From contig JABSOI010000022.1 in the NCBI GenBank assembly GCA_013216015.1, forward strand, positions 1 through 64,000: a DNA stretch of 64,000 nt, read 5' to 3'. Source of the DNA: Alteromonadaceae bacterium (lineage in GTDB: Bacteria > Pseudomonadota > Gammaproteobacteria > Enterobacterales > Alteromonadaceae). Below are positions 20,292 through 29,893 of the stretch, in pieces; the stretch's first letter is position 1, and each line of letters starts with the position of its first letter. The position numbers and the translations under genes were made by a program. The notes under the pieces are model-generated. The model saw only the letters and a list, made by a program, of their open reading frames with translations. It did no database searches and was not told where the DNA came from.

Positions 20292-20510
20292 TTTCTACAT
20301 TGAATCTTTTATTGACTTTACTTCAGCCAATACTAGTCCACAGGTATTGGTTTAAATTCGTTTTCAATATTTCAGTTTGTTTTACATTACCAATTAACAT
20401 AATTAATGTTAATTAACGAAATAAATGTGACTTTTATCGTATTGGTCTTTTTGTTTTCAATATATTGTAATAAAGTGATTTTAAGAATTTAAAATAACAA
20501 GGGAATATCA

Positions 20511-22193
20511 ATGAAAAAATTGGCAATGTCATTATTGTGCTTATCCACGTCAGCTTTCGCTGGAAGTGATTTAGATATGGCAAATAAAATTAGGTCGGAA
20601 GGATTTTATAACTCAGAGGTTATGTATACTTTAGAAAGATTGACCGATGATATTGGTCCTCGCTTGTCTGGCTCGCCTCAAATGAAAAAAGCCAATAACT
20701 GGACATTAAAAAAGCTGGAAGAATGGGGTTTGCAAAATGCTTATTTAGATCCCTTTGATTTTGGTCGGGGTTGGTCACACGACTCAGCAAGTATTAAGCT
20801 AATTAGTCCAAGAGATGTTTCCCTTCACGGTATTCCTGTTGCGTGGACTCCCGGCACAAAAGGTACAATTACTGGTGATGTCATTATTTTTGACGCGTCA
20901 TCAGAAGCTGATTTAGCTAAATATAAAGGAAAATTAGCAGGCAAGATAATTATGATGGGCTTAGGTAAAAATATTGAAGAACCTGAGAACAGTGTTTTTA
21001 ATCGTTACGATTCGGGTGAGTTATCAAAATTAAAAGACTTTAATGTTAATCGTTCTGCAAGTCATTCGCCTTGGGTGACTTTAGATCGCCGTGACAGTGC
21101 AATGCAGCGCTATAATTTTCGAAAATCATTAAATAAATTTTTAAAAGCAGAGAAAGTTTCAGGTGTAATTTACCGTAGTTTGCGACAAGGAGGTTTAATT
21201 AACGTTTTTGGTCTTGATCACCGTGTTGGTAACACTTTTCCGGTACCGGCAATTATTATTGAAGCAGAGCACTATAATTTATTATCCCGTATGATTGATA
21301 ATGATAAAAAGCTAAAAATTTCGTTAAACATAGATGCACGTTTTCATGACGAAGATCGTAATGCCTATAACACCATTGCTGAAATTCCAGGCAGTGATAA
21401 AGATGCTGAAGTTGTTATGGTCGGTGGTCATTTAGATTCCTGGCATGGAAGTGACGGCGCTGTAGATAATGGTGCAGGTGTTGCGGTTGCGATGGAAGCG
21501 GTGCGTATTTTATCTCAGCTTGGCATTAAACCTAAGCGAACTATCAGAATTGCCTTATGGTCGGGTGAAGAGCAAGGCTTGTTTGGTTCTTCGGCTTATG
21601 TTGAAGAACATTTTGCGACACGACCAAAACCTGCAGATAAAAATGAACAGGCTTTACCAAGTTATCTTTGGAAAGATCAAGGTTGGCCGATTGAAGTAAA
21701 ACCAGCACATGACAAATTTTCTGTTTATTTTAATATGGATAATGGTAGCGGACGCTTTCGGGGAATTTATACTGAAGGAAATGTTGCTGCTAAATCAGTG
21801 TTCAGCCAGTGGTTTGGTCCATATTCAGATTTAAGTACAGGAACAATTACCAACAAAAGTACCGGTGGTACTGATCATGAATCTTTTGATGATGTTGGTT
21901 TACCGGGATTTCAGTTTATTCAAGATGAATTAGATTATGGTTCTCGTTTACATCACACCCATATTGATTCAATTGATCATGTTGTTGAAAGTGATTTAAA
22001 ACAAGCATCTGTTATTCTTGCTGGTTTCTTATATGAAGCTGCAATGGCCGATGAGCGTATGCCACGTAAACCTATGCCTAAAGATATTTCAGCTTTGCAA
22101 AAGAAGAAGCTTAAACTTAAAGCAAAAAAAGTGCGTAATGAACGTCAAATTAGTGCAAATAGAGATATAGAGAGGAATGCTATAAAAAATTAA
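20511..22193 (+). CDS. Secreted M28-family metallopeptidase
   Basis: A 560-residue zinc aminopeptidase or carboxypeptidase Q-like enzyme. A signal peptide (MKKLAMSLLCLSTSAFAG) indicates export. The metal-binding residues of family M28 are visible: GGHLDSWHGSDG with H307 and D309, DGAVDNGAG, SGEEQGLFGS with the catalytic and ligand Glu, and the late His in LHHTHIDSIDHV. A PA-type insert lies around residues 110-260. The C-terminal 40 residues are Lys-rich. Start ATG follows AAGGGAATATCA. It stands alone with its own terminator; likely scavenges peptides in the periplasm or outside. Confidence 0.92.
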   Translation: MKKLAMSLLCLSTSAFAGSDLDMANKIRSEGFYNSEVMYTLERLTDDIGPRLSGSPQMKKANNWTLKKLEEWGLQNAYLDPFDFGRGWSHDSASIKLISPRDVSLHGIPVAWTPGTKGTITGDVIIFDASSEADLAKYKGKLAGKIIMMGLGKNIEEPENSVFNRYDSGELSKLKDFNVNRSASHSPWVTLDRRDSAMQRYNFRKSLNKFLKAEKVSGVIYRSLRQGGLINVFGLDHRVGNTFPVPAIIIEAEHYNLLSRMIDNDKKLKISLNIDARFHDEDRNAYNTIAEIPGSDKDAEVVMVGGHLDSWHGSDGAVDNGAGVAVAMEAVRILSQLGIKPKRTIRIALWSGEEQGLFGSSAYVEEHFATRPKPADKNEQALPSYLWKDQGWPIEVKPAHDKFSVYFNMDNGSGRFRGIYTEGNVAAKSVFSQWFGPYSDLSTGTITNKSTGGTDHESFDDVGLPGFQFIQDELDYGSRLHHTHIDSIDHVVESDLKQASVILAGFLYEAAMADERMPRKPMPKDISALQKKKLKLKAKKVRNERQISANRDIERNAIKN

Positions 22194-22212
22194 GATATGG
22201 ACTTTTTTTATT

Positions 22213-22248
22213 AAACGCGCACTGACTTTAACAGCTGCGCGTTTTTTA
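22213..22248 (+). terminator. Rho-independent terminator after the M28 gene
   Basis: AAACGCGCA and TGCGCGTTT form a perfect 9-bp stem with a 15-base loop, followed by TTTTATT. It lies 20 bp past the stop codon. Confidence 0.85.
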
Positions 22249-22347
22249 TTGGTACTGGTTTTACAAATGTTTTGTTAAAATATGCAATACTTAACTTGAA
22301 TTGGTATTTAGCTATTTTGGAAATAAAAGGAGAAATTCATCAACATA

Positions 22348-25170
22348 GTGAAAGAGTATATTTCTAAATGGCGTATCGCCTTGCAGATATCACTATTATT
22401 AGTATTAATTTTTACCTTGTTAAATTTAACTGGTGCGCGGTTATTACGCTGGTCAGCAAATCAATGGTTAGATAGTTTTGATGTTGAAATCAGCGAATTG
22501 TCTTTTGACGGTTATTCATTTAAACATCTTTTTTTCATTGATTATTTTTTGGATGATCAGAAACGGGATTTTATTCAAGTTTCTCAGTTGCGGTTCCAAA
22601 AAATAAAGCGCGTTAAAAGAAAGGGAACAAAAGAAAATAGTACAAACAGAAATCAATTTTTAGCATTGTCATTTTTATCCTTATCAGATATCAAGTTCAT
22701 TCTAGATTATCAATCGCCATATTTTATTAAAACAATTGAACTGTCATCGGGTACTGCTGCTACTTCTTTAGATGAGCTTCTTAACTTGAAGGTGAGCTTT
22801 GATGTTAATTTAGATGAAAGCTTAGTTGATAACTCTGCTGAACACTCTGCGGGTCAACCACTAGTAAAAAATGCAGTAAGACCAGCAATAGACTTTATGT
22901 TTTTAAAAAGTTTGCCCGATATAAAAATTAACTCATTAATACTGGATGTTTATTCCCAGCATTTTATCTCTGGTAGCCCAATATCGGATAACTTTACATT
23001 AAGCAACTCAACTTCAAGCAACTTAACTGCGAATAACACTCTTCGTTTATCGTTAGACGATTCAAATATAGAATTTGGTCAACAGATCAAAGTAGAGATG
23101 CACCTTAAACTGGCAGATAAACATTTATTATCACTGCAAATGCTGGAAGTCAACGAACATATTAATGGCAAACTAAAGTTAGATTTAGCTGGCGTGGCTC
23201 AATTAACTCAAACTTTTATTGAATTGCGGCCTCACTTTTTGCCAATAAACTTCTTGCCAATAAACTTTTTGTCAAAACAAACTAAAGGCCAGTTGTCTAA
23301 TACTTTTGATATAGGACTAACAGATCAACATTGGCAAATAAATACGGCAAATACTATTACTGATGGTGGTCTAAATAATGAGTTAAATGGTGTTCGATGG
23401 GGAGTGAATGTTGAAGGTAATTTTAACGTTAATTTTTCTCAGTCTGATTCCGGAACAGCATTGACGTTTACCACACCGAAAAGTGATGAAATAAACGTCT
23501 CTTTAACTACATCGACAATTGATTCTTTGCTAAATGAACAGCTAAGTGAAAAGTTAAATGAACAGCTAAATGAACTTTATAAAAATGAGCTCTCTGAACA
23601 CTCAACTTCACTTTTATTAGCTCAGCTGAAACAAGCGGTTCATATTAAAGTAATCAAGCCTGTCGTATTTGATTTGACAGATAAAATTTTAACCGGAGAT
23701 TTGAACCTTAAAAGTTACACTGATAGCTCAAGCGTGGATTTATCAGTGGCTGAAATAAGTGTAAGCAGTCAACAAAGTGAATTTTCCTGGCAATTGAATG
23801 TTGAACAACAACAACCAATTGAACCATTTTCAAAAGTAAAACTAACGACTGAAGGTTATTTCAAACAGTCTCCTGAAGGCGTTATGATTACGATTAGAGA
23901 TAAGAGTAAGCTTGAAATCTTAAAGCCGAATTTTAAGTTAAGCTCGAATAAAAGCCCAAAGCCTAATTCGAAACAAAGTCCAAAACCGAACTCAGCACTA
24001 AACGTAAAACAACCATCAGTTTCAGCGCAAAATATGACTTTTACATTATTAAAACCAGCAGAATTAACTTGGCACAATAATACGGTTAAACTTATGAAGC
24101 CATTGATGTTTAACTCTTTGGTCAATCAATTGGTTTTTGAAAACAATCTAATTGAAACTTTTCATGGCACTCATAAAGTCGAGCAAGTTTTAGCATCTGT
24201 TAAATCTGATAGCCAGTGGACAATAAATAATTTGCTGGAATTAACCTCTCATCACGAATTAATGAATGGTTATTTGACCGGGGAAATAGCTGTTGTAAAC
24301 AGCTCAGTTGACGACTTTTCATCGTGGTTGACTTTACCTGAAACATTCGTTTTTACCGGTGAATTCTCGAATCAAGTTTCCTATCAGATGAAATTAGCAG
24401 ACATGCAGTTGTCAGCCCAATTCCATGGTGAAATTAATCAGGGAACAGGGAGTTTTGGTGAACTATTGTTTAGTGGCGTTAATGCTAACTGGCAGTGTCA
24501 GTGGCGTTCATTAGAGTTAAATTGTACTGATAATAATATGACGATTGATTTGGTGGACAGTGGAGTAGATATCAGTAAATTATTTATTCAGAGCCAATTT
24601 TCCTGGCAAAATAATCAGTGGGTGTTAAACGTTGAACAATTTAAGGGAGAATTGTTTGAAGGGACATTTTCAACGGGTAATTTTAAGGTTACTCCTGAGT
24701 TATCATTTGCAGGAACCGTAGAATTAAAACATTTTTCACTCGCTGAAATTGTAAAGTTGCAACAGCAAAAAGGCATAGCGGTAAAGGGATTTATTAACGG
24801 CACACTACCATTTGAATACGACAGAAATGGTCTGACTATTCATCATGGCATATTATTTAATCAAAACAACGGGCTAATTCAAATAGATGGTAATCCGGCT
24901 ATTGAACAATTAAAACTGAGTCAGCCTGAGTTGAAATATGCCTTAGATGCGCTAAAAGAGTTACATTTTAATGTGTTGAAATGTGATGTTGATATGTCGC
25001 CTGATGGATCGACTCAAATAAAAATTAAAATAGTAGGAACTAATCCTAATATAGAGAGACCAATACACTTTAATTATTTACATGATGAAAACCTGATACA
25101 GTTGTTTAGAAGCCTGCAAATTGGTAATGTGCTGAATGAACGGATTGAAAAGTCAATCAGGAAAAAATAA
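22348..25170 (+). CDS. ydbH: YdbH-family AsmA-like envelope lipid transport protein
   Basis: A 940-residue protein anchored in the inner membrane by one N-terminal helix (residues 10-28) with a long periplasmic part rich in beta structure. In E. coli YdbH is one of three AsmA-like proteins (with TamB and YhdP) thought to carry phospholipids across the periplasm, and it works with YnbE and YdbL. The next two genes are exactly those partners, which fixes the assignment. The C-terminal third (IDGNPAIEQLKLSQPELKYAL onward) is the conserved part; the middle is low-complexity (PKPNSKQSPKPNS, QLNEQL repeats). GTG start; AAGGAG lies 14 bases upstream, rather far. Confidence 0.88.
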   Translation: MKEYISKWRIALQISLLLVLIFTLLNLTGARLLRWSANQWLDSFDVEISELSFDGYSFKHLFFIDYFLDDQKRDFIQVSQLRFQKIKRVKRKGTKENSTNRNQFLALSFLSLSDIKFILDYQSPYFIKTIELSSGTAATSLDELLNLKVSFDVNLDESLVDNSAEHSAGQPLVKNAVRPAIDFMFLKSLPDIKINSLILDVYSQHFISGSPISDNFTLSNSTSSNLTANNTLRLSLDDSNIEFGQQIKVEMHLKLADKHLLSLQMLEVNEHINGKLKLDLAGVAQLTQTFIELRPHFLPINFLPINFLSKQTKGQLSNTFDIGLTDQHWQINTANTITDGGLNNELNGVRWGVNVEGNFNVNFSQSDSGTALTFTTPKSDEINVSLTTSTIDSLLNEQLSEKLNEQLNELYKNELSEHSTSLLLAQLKQAVHIKVIKPVVFDLTDKILTGDLNLKSYTDSSSVDLSVAEISVSSQQSEFSWQLNVEQQQPIEPFSKVKLTTEGYFKQSPEGVMITIRDKSKLEILKPNFKLSSNKSPKPNSKQSPKPNSALNVKQPSVSAQNMTFTLLKPAELTWHNNTVKLMKPLMFNSLVNQLVFENNLIETFHGTHKVEQVLASVKSDSQWTINNLLELTSHHELMNGYLTGEIAVVNSSVDDFSSWLTLPETFVFTGEFSNQVSYQMKLADMQLSAQFHGEINQGTGSFGELLFSGVNANWQCQWRSLELNCTDNNMTIDLVDSGVDISKLFIQSQFSWQNNQWVLNVEQFKGELFEGTFSTGNFKVTPELSFAGTVELKHFSLAEIVKLQQQKGIAVKGFINGTLPFEYDRNGLTIHHGILFNQNNGLIQIDGNPAIEQLKLSQPELKYALDALKELHFNVLKCDVDMSPDGSTQIKIKIVGTNPNIERPIHFNYLHDENLIQLFRSLQIGNVLNERIEKSIRKK

Positions 25171-25171
25171 T

Positions 25172-25213
25172 TTTTTTAGTTATACTTTTTTAGTCATACC
25201 TTTTTAGTTATAC
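25172..25213 (+). repeat. Three direct repeats of a 14-bp unit
   Basis: TTTTTTAGTTATAC occurs three times in tandem with one change per later copy, filling the ydbH-ynbE gap just before the AAGGAG of ynbE. It is T-rich and could influence read-through or spacing. Confidence 0.85.
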
Positions 25214-25229
25214 AAATAAGGAGTTTGAG

Positions 25230-25421
25230 ATGAAATTGAGTTTATCGGCGATGTTAACGTTGATAATTTTAGCCTTGTTACCTGGCTGTGCTCCTACAAT
25301 AAAAGTAGTAGCGCCAGATAAACCTATCACTATTAACCTGAATGTGAAAATTGAGCATGAAATCAGGGTGAAAATTGATAAAGAGCTGGATGAAATAACA
25401 AATGACAACGACATATTCTAG
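25230..25421 (+). CDS. ynbE: YnbE-family outer-membrane lipoprotein
   Basis: A 63-residue lipoprotein with a signal peptide and lipobox LPGC (Cys20), followed by a short acidic/basic tail. In E. coli YnbE multimerises at the outer membrane and docks on the C-terminus of YdbH to complete the trans-envelope bridge. Asp is absent at position +2 (Ala), fitting outer-membrane sorting. AAGGAG lies 8 bases before the ATG. It is 59 bp after ydbH and 9 bp before ydbL. Confidence 0.9.
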   Translation: MKLSLSAMLTLIILALLPGCAPTIKVVAPDKPITINLNVKIEHEIRVKIDKELDEITNDNDIF

Positions 25422-25430
25422 GGAGTTAAA

Positions 25431-25751
25431 ATGAAACTTACATTAATAACCACACTATTTGCTTTGTTACTGTCTTTTTCTGCAAATGCCTTAACTTTAC
25501 AAGAGGCGAAAAAAGCAGGCTTTCTTGGTGAACTACCCAATGGTTATATTGGTCTAGTTACAGCTAATGACGAGGCAAAAAGCATAATGGCTATGGTTAA
25601 CCAAAAACGACTTGTACATTTTAAAAAGATAGCGGTAAAAAATGGATTATCTGTTGCTCAAGTCGCTGAATTAGCGGGAGCTAAATTTATAGCTAAAACA
25701 TCCGGCGGCAATTTTATTAAAAATAGTGCAGGGAAGTGGGTTAAAAAATAA
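25431..25751 (+). CDS. ydbL: YdbL-family periplasmic protein (DUF1318)
   Basis: A 106-residue exported protein: signal peptide MKLTLITTLFALLLSFSANA, then the DUF1318 core (LQEAKKAGFLGELPNGYIG, and NGLSVAQVAELAGAKFI). In E. coli YdbL is the third member of the ydbH-ynbE-ydbL operon and is reported to help YdbH-YnbE function. GGGAG lies just upstream of the ATG. Normal length. Confidence 0.92.
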   Translation: MKLTLITTLFALLLSFSANALTLQEAKKAGFLGELPNGYIGLVTANDEAKSIMAMVNQKRLVHFKKIAVKNGLSVAQVAELAGAKFIAKTSGGNFIKNSAGKWVKK

Positions 25752-25824
25752 TTTGGTGATTGACTTGGTTGTGTCTTTGTACCAGGTACCCCAGAATAAA
25801 AGCAATAATTTATAGTTTTATGAG

Positions 25825-25856
25825 AAACCTCACTTTTTAAGTGGGGTTTATTTTTT
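25825..25856 (+). terminator. Rho-independent terminator after ydbL
   Basis: AAACCTCACT and AGTGGGGTTT form a stem (one G-T pair) followed by ATTTTTT, 75 bp past the ydbL stop. The rest of the 25752-26100 gap, before the chemoreceptor, holds nothing else I can name. Confidence 0.8.
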
Positions 25857-26100
25857 CTCACAGGTTAAGTGTTGGGGGCTATCTGATAATTCATATGTAC
25901 TTTTAGTTGGTTAGCATAAGGTTAATGTTCGAATCTTTGTATGGTCTTTAAAGTAGGTGTCTGGATAAGTTTTGGATAAGTTCAATATACAGTGAAACCA
26001 TCGAATGTATCACTTTTAATTGTTTTACATTTCTCTTAGAATACGCGCCATATTTATATCGTCACTAATCTGTCCATACTCAATATCAGGTTCATATTCT

Positions 26101-28196
26101 ATGAGAAATATTTCAATTAAGAAAAAAGTCACGCTTGCCCTCATTAGTTTTGTACTATTAACCGCATGCTTAGTTGGCGTATTTAGCCAATGGAGCGCAA
26201 GGGGAATTATTGAAAATAGAATGTTAAATCAAGAACTCCCTAATACAATAATGCAAATCAATGCAAAAATTGATAAAGAAATCTCTATCATGAGTGCTAT
26301 AGCAAAACAAATTGCTACAGATACTTTTTTACTTGATTGGTTTGCGCAGGGACATGATGAAATTGGCGAAAAAAGATTACTCAATAAACTAAATAGTATT
26401 ATATACCCGTAATCATTCAAAATGCAGGTTTTGAAGCGTTTTAAAAGATTATCTACTGCGTTGCTTTCAATCCCAATAGCCCGCTATTGCTCAATCAAGC
26501 GCCTTTTAGATAAACTTTCAAATTCACCTCAAATTCCCGCATCTTGAATGACCACGGGTATAGATGCTTATGGATTTAGTACAGCTTCATTTGTAGACAG
26601 AAAATCAGGACATTATTGGAATCAAGATGGCTATTTACGACAACTAAAAAATGACAGTAAAGACGCTTGGTTTAATACCTATAAAGATAGCGGAAACGAA
26701 GATTTAGTGAGTATTTACGCTTATCCAAATAGCAATAAAATTGATTTATTTTAAATTATCAACAACTTGACGGTAATGGTCTTTCCGGCATTGCAAAATC
26801 TTTTGAAGATGTCGTCAATTTATTAAATTCGTTTAAATTAGAAAAAACAGGTTTCGTCTACCTTGTTGATAGTAAGGGGTTGATACAGTTACATAAAGAT
26901 AAGAAGTTAATTGGAAAACCAATCAGTTCTATTTACGGTGATGTGTCTTCCCGTGAGCTTTTAAATGCAAAAGATTTTAATCTTTCAACCTCAATGGTTA
27001 AAGGCAAAGAACTTTTCGTTGTGTCTAGTTTTATACCTAGTGCTCAATGGTATTTTGTAGCTCAAGTCCCGCATTCGGAAGTGTTCATCTCTATTGATGA
27101 TGCAAGCAAAGAAATGATTTTATGGGTACTCCTGGTCATTGCTGTAGCTTTTACGGTCGCTTTATTAATTGCTCGTTCAATTACTCAACCTATTGATGTG
27201 TTAGCTGAACTATTTATACAGCTCGGACAAGGTAAAGCCGACATTTCTTATCGGTTACCTGAGAAAGGTCAGCAGGAATTAATCAGGCTGGCACACGGTT
27301 ATAATCAATTTATTGATAAATTAGAGTCAACATTTATTAACGTGGCCAGCACAACCCACACATTGCGTGATACCTCTAATGTGTTAAGTGTTAAAGCTCA
27401 AGATACTATAGATAGTTCACACGCGAATGATGAAAATATTCATCATATATCAACTGCATTGAACCAAATTAGTGAAACTGTCTCCGATATTGCTCAAAAT
27501 GCCATTGAAGCATCGGATATGTCCCGGGATATTCAAGGAAATGGCGCTGAAGTTAATAGTGTAATTAATATAACGAAAGAAGAAATATTAGGTTTAGGAA
27601 ATAAAATCAATGATGTTTCCAATGTTATTAATACCTTAACCGCTAATACTGAAACGATTGCAAATGCGCTTAGTGTAATTCAATCTATATCAGACCAAAC
27701 GAACCTTTTAGCCTTAAATGCAGCAATTGAAGCTGCTCGTGCAGGTGAACATGGCAGGGGATTCTCAGTTGTTGCTGAAGAAGTTAGAACTCTGGCAAGT
27801 AAAACAGCAGACTCTACTACAGAAATACAAGGGATTATGGAGGAGCTTAAAATGACTTCCAGGGAAGCTACACAGGAGATGCAACTTATTATTGAACAAT
27901 CTAAATCAACCAGCACCTCAATTGCACAAGCTGAAGAGATTCTCAGCGTAAATATTGAGTTAACTAATAAAATAACAGATTCAAATCATTTAGTTGCAAC
28001 AGCAACAGAAGAGCAGGCGATGACCCTTCGTGATATTAATAATAATATGTCAGATATCATTGTTACCACAGAGAGTAATATGAAAAATGTGGAGGCTATT
28101 TCAAAAGAAATCGCTAATTTAAATTATTTAGTGGAAAATCTTGACCAGCTGGTAGTTCAATATAAAGGTACTTCAACTTCAAGTATTAATAGCTAA
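26101..28196 (+). pseudogene. Methyl-accepting chemotaxis protein gene broken by a mobile element
   Basis: N-terminal fragment 26101-26402 encodes the cytoplasmic start, first membrane helix and part of the sensor domain. A family-A element (26403-26561) then introduces a stop. The sensor resumes at IDAYGFSTASFVDRKSG and is frameshifted again near 26748 (DLF-stop; one T missing before [13 protein letters not shown]). The remainder, intact to 28196, has a second membrane helix, HAMP region and signalling domain with [25 protein letters not shown]. Deleting the 159 bp restores frame exactly. A truncated receptor of 438 residues from 26880 would lack most of the sensor. Ligand unknown. Confidence 0.9.
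26403..26561. mobile_element. Family-A 159-bp MITE-like element, copy 1
   Basis: Begins ATACCCGTAATCATTCAA and ends TTGAATGACCACGGGTAT, imperfect inverted repeats of about 34 bp, with TA duplicated at the insertion. It has no ORF. It interrupts the chemoreceptor gene; joining the flanks gives continuous AAT AGT ATT ATA GAT GCT. Differs from copies 2 and 3 at a single base (CTGCGTT versus CTACGTT) as far as I can read. Confidence 0.93.
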
Positions 28197-28647
28197 AATG
28201 CAGGAATATATGGTTGGGCTAAATTTTGTTAACGGCCTTAAACTAAATAGTTCCAATAATGGGGCTGCCTATTAATCAACATTGGTAAATAGGTGGCCCC
28301 GGTTATGTGTGTAAGAAAAGTAACATAGCCGTCAAATGTGAGTTTTTTGATAAGAGTGTTTTCATTAACTGCGGATTAATTTTTTCAATAACTCAATGTC
28401 CTTCTCAGACAATTTTCCCGAAGGATGTTTATAGCTAATGTTAAAATGAGTAATTATCAAATCCATTAATAAAGTGACCATCAAGGGTGATCACTTACTT
28501 AGTTCAATTGGTATATCATTAATGGAAATGCAGAAATTACAGCGATTAAACTTGGTTTTTCACCTCATCTGCTAAAGTAATTCATTCAAACAGAGTGAAC
28601 AGTTATTTATAAGTTTTAAATACTGATAAACCCATTGTCTGAGTTGA
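28197..28647. other. Gap with a long hairpin after the chemoreceptor
   Basis: GGGGCTGCCTATT (28261-28273) pairs with AATAGGTGGCCCC (28288-28300), two mismatches, but lacks a following T-run, so it may be a weak terminator for the chemoreceptor transcript. I see no gene in the rest of the gap. Confidence 0.45.
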
Positions 28648-29649
28648 TTATTTTAAATTAAACACTGAATCTCGTGTTATCAAAGAGGGTTCGAATGAGT
28701 GTTTTATTAATAAATCCGGGTGTTGATAGACATTCTTCAACACCAATTTAGCCGCCATATGTCCCATTTCATCAATCGGATTATTGATCGTTGTTAATTT
28801 AGGAAAGACATAACGGGAGAATATAATGTTATCGAAACCAATTATTGATAAATCATCAGGAACAGTAATTCCAAGCTCACGTGCGTGAATCATTGCACCC
28901 GCGGCCATTTCATCATTTGCACAAATGAGAGCGGTAAAACTTTTTTTATTATTTATTAAATATTTAATACCTTCGATACCGCCAGTTTCTCTAAAATCAC
29001 CGATATAATATAAATCGTTATTAAAAAGAATATCATGTTCTGCCAGTGCTCGCTTATGACCAGTTAGACGGTCTCTCGCATCACCTTTGAATTGAGGGCC
29101 TGTAATATAGGCAATGTCTGTATGACCTTTATCAATTAAAGCTGTAGTAGCGAGATAGCCACCCAATTCATTGTCCAAGCTGATACAATTTTCATCTAAT
29201 CCATCGACATAGCGGCTCATTAAGTAGACTGGAGTTTTTCCTTTACATAACTCAATTAAATACTCATCGGTTACCGCTTCAACATGTAGAATAATTGCAT
29301 CGCAATTCCGGCTTATTAAAAAATCAATACCATCTTTTTCTTTATTTTCATCACTGTGTCCTGTTGTGATAATAACGTGTTTTCCGGCAGCGCGTAGTTC
29401 TTTTTCTATTCCAGCCATCATTAGACCAAAAAATGGGCCATGTAACTCAGAAACCATTATGCCTACACTATTAGTGCGATTTGATGCAAGTGATTGTGCT
29501 ATTGAATTAGGACGGTAGCCAAGATCCTCCATTGCATCTAAAACTTTTTGGCGAGTTTTATCGCTAACCCGGGCATTTTTACTTGTTACCCTGGAAACTG
29601 TCGCTAGCGAAACGCCAGCAAGTTTTGAGACGTCATATATAGTGGCCAT
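28648..29649 (-). CDS. LacI-family transcriptional regulator
   Basis: A 333-residue repressor with N-terminal helix-turn-helix (MATIYDVSKLAGVSLATVSR) and hinge helix (YRPNSIAQSLASNRTNSVGI), then a periplasmic-binding-like sugar sensor domain. It sits next to a sugar symporter and beta-glucosidase on the same strand, so a beta-glucoside or its metabolite is the likely inducer. Its probable operator, TGTAAGCGCTTTCA, occurs twice upstream of GH1/GH3 and about three times upstream of the second glycan locus at 48.2 kb. No such site precedes the regulator gene itself. Confidence 0.9.
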   Translation of the reverse strand: MATIYDVSKLAGVSLATVSRVTSKNARVSDKTRQKVLDAMEDLGYRPNSIAQSLASNRTNSVGIMVSELHGPFFGLMMAGIEKELRAAGKHVIITTGHSDENKEKDGIDFLISRNCDAIILHVEAVTDEYLIELCKGKTPVYLMSRYVDGLDENCISLDNELGGYLATTALIDKGHTDIAYITGPQFKGDARDRLTGHKRALAEHDILFNNDLYYIGDFRETGGIEGIKYLINNKKSFTALICANDEMAAGAMIHARELGITVPDDLSIIGFDNIIFSRYVFPKLTTINNPIDEMGHMAAKLVLKNVYQHPDLLIKHSFEPSLITRDSVFNLK

Positions 29650-29893
29650 ATTCTTTCTTGTACGCGCTTTTGTTTGATTAATTTAGGGTTGTCATACCTT
29701 AAAATATTAACATATATATCCTTTTGTTAAACCATATTTACACTTTCGTTTAACCGTTAGGATCATTGGGTTTATCTTGAATATGTCTAATTTTTCCGTT
29801 GGTTGATATATGTTCTTATCGCCTCAGGAACATGATAAACCTGAGGCGTTAAATAAATACAGTTATGTTCAAACTTTATGATTCAATACTTAA

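Noticed and set aside
26740-26760. Programmed ribosomal frameshift in the chemoreceptor
   Set aside because: The gene is already interrupted by an element, no slippery heptamer with a downstream structure is evident, and chemoreceptors are not known for it.
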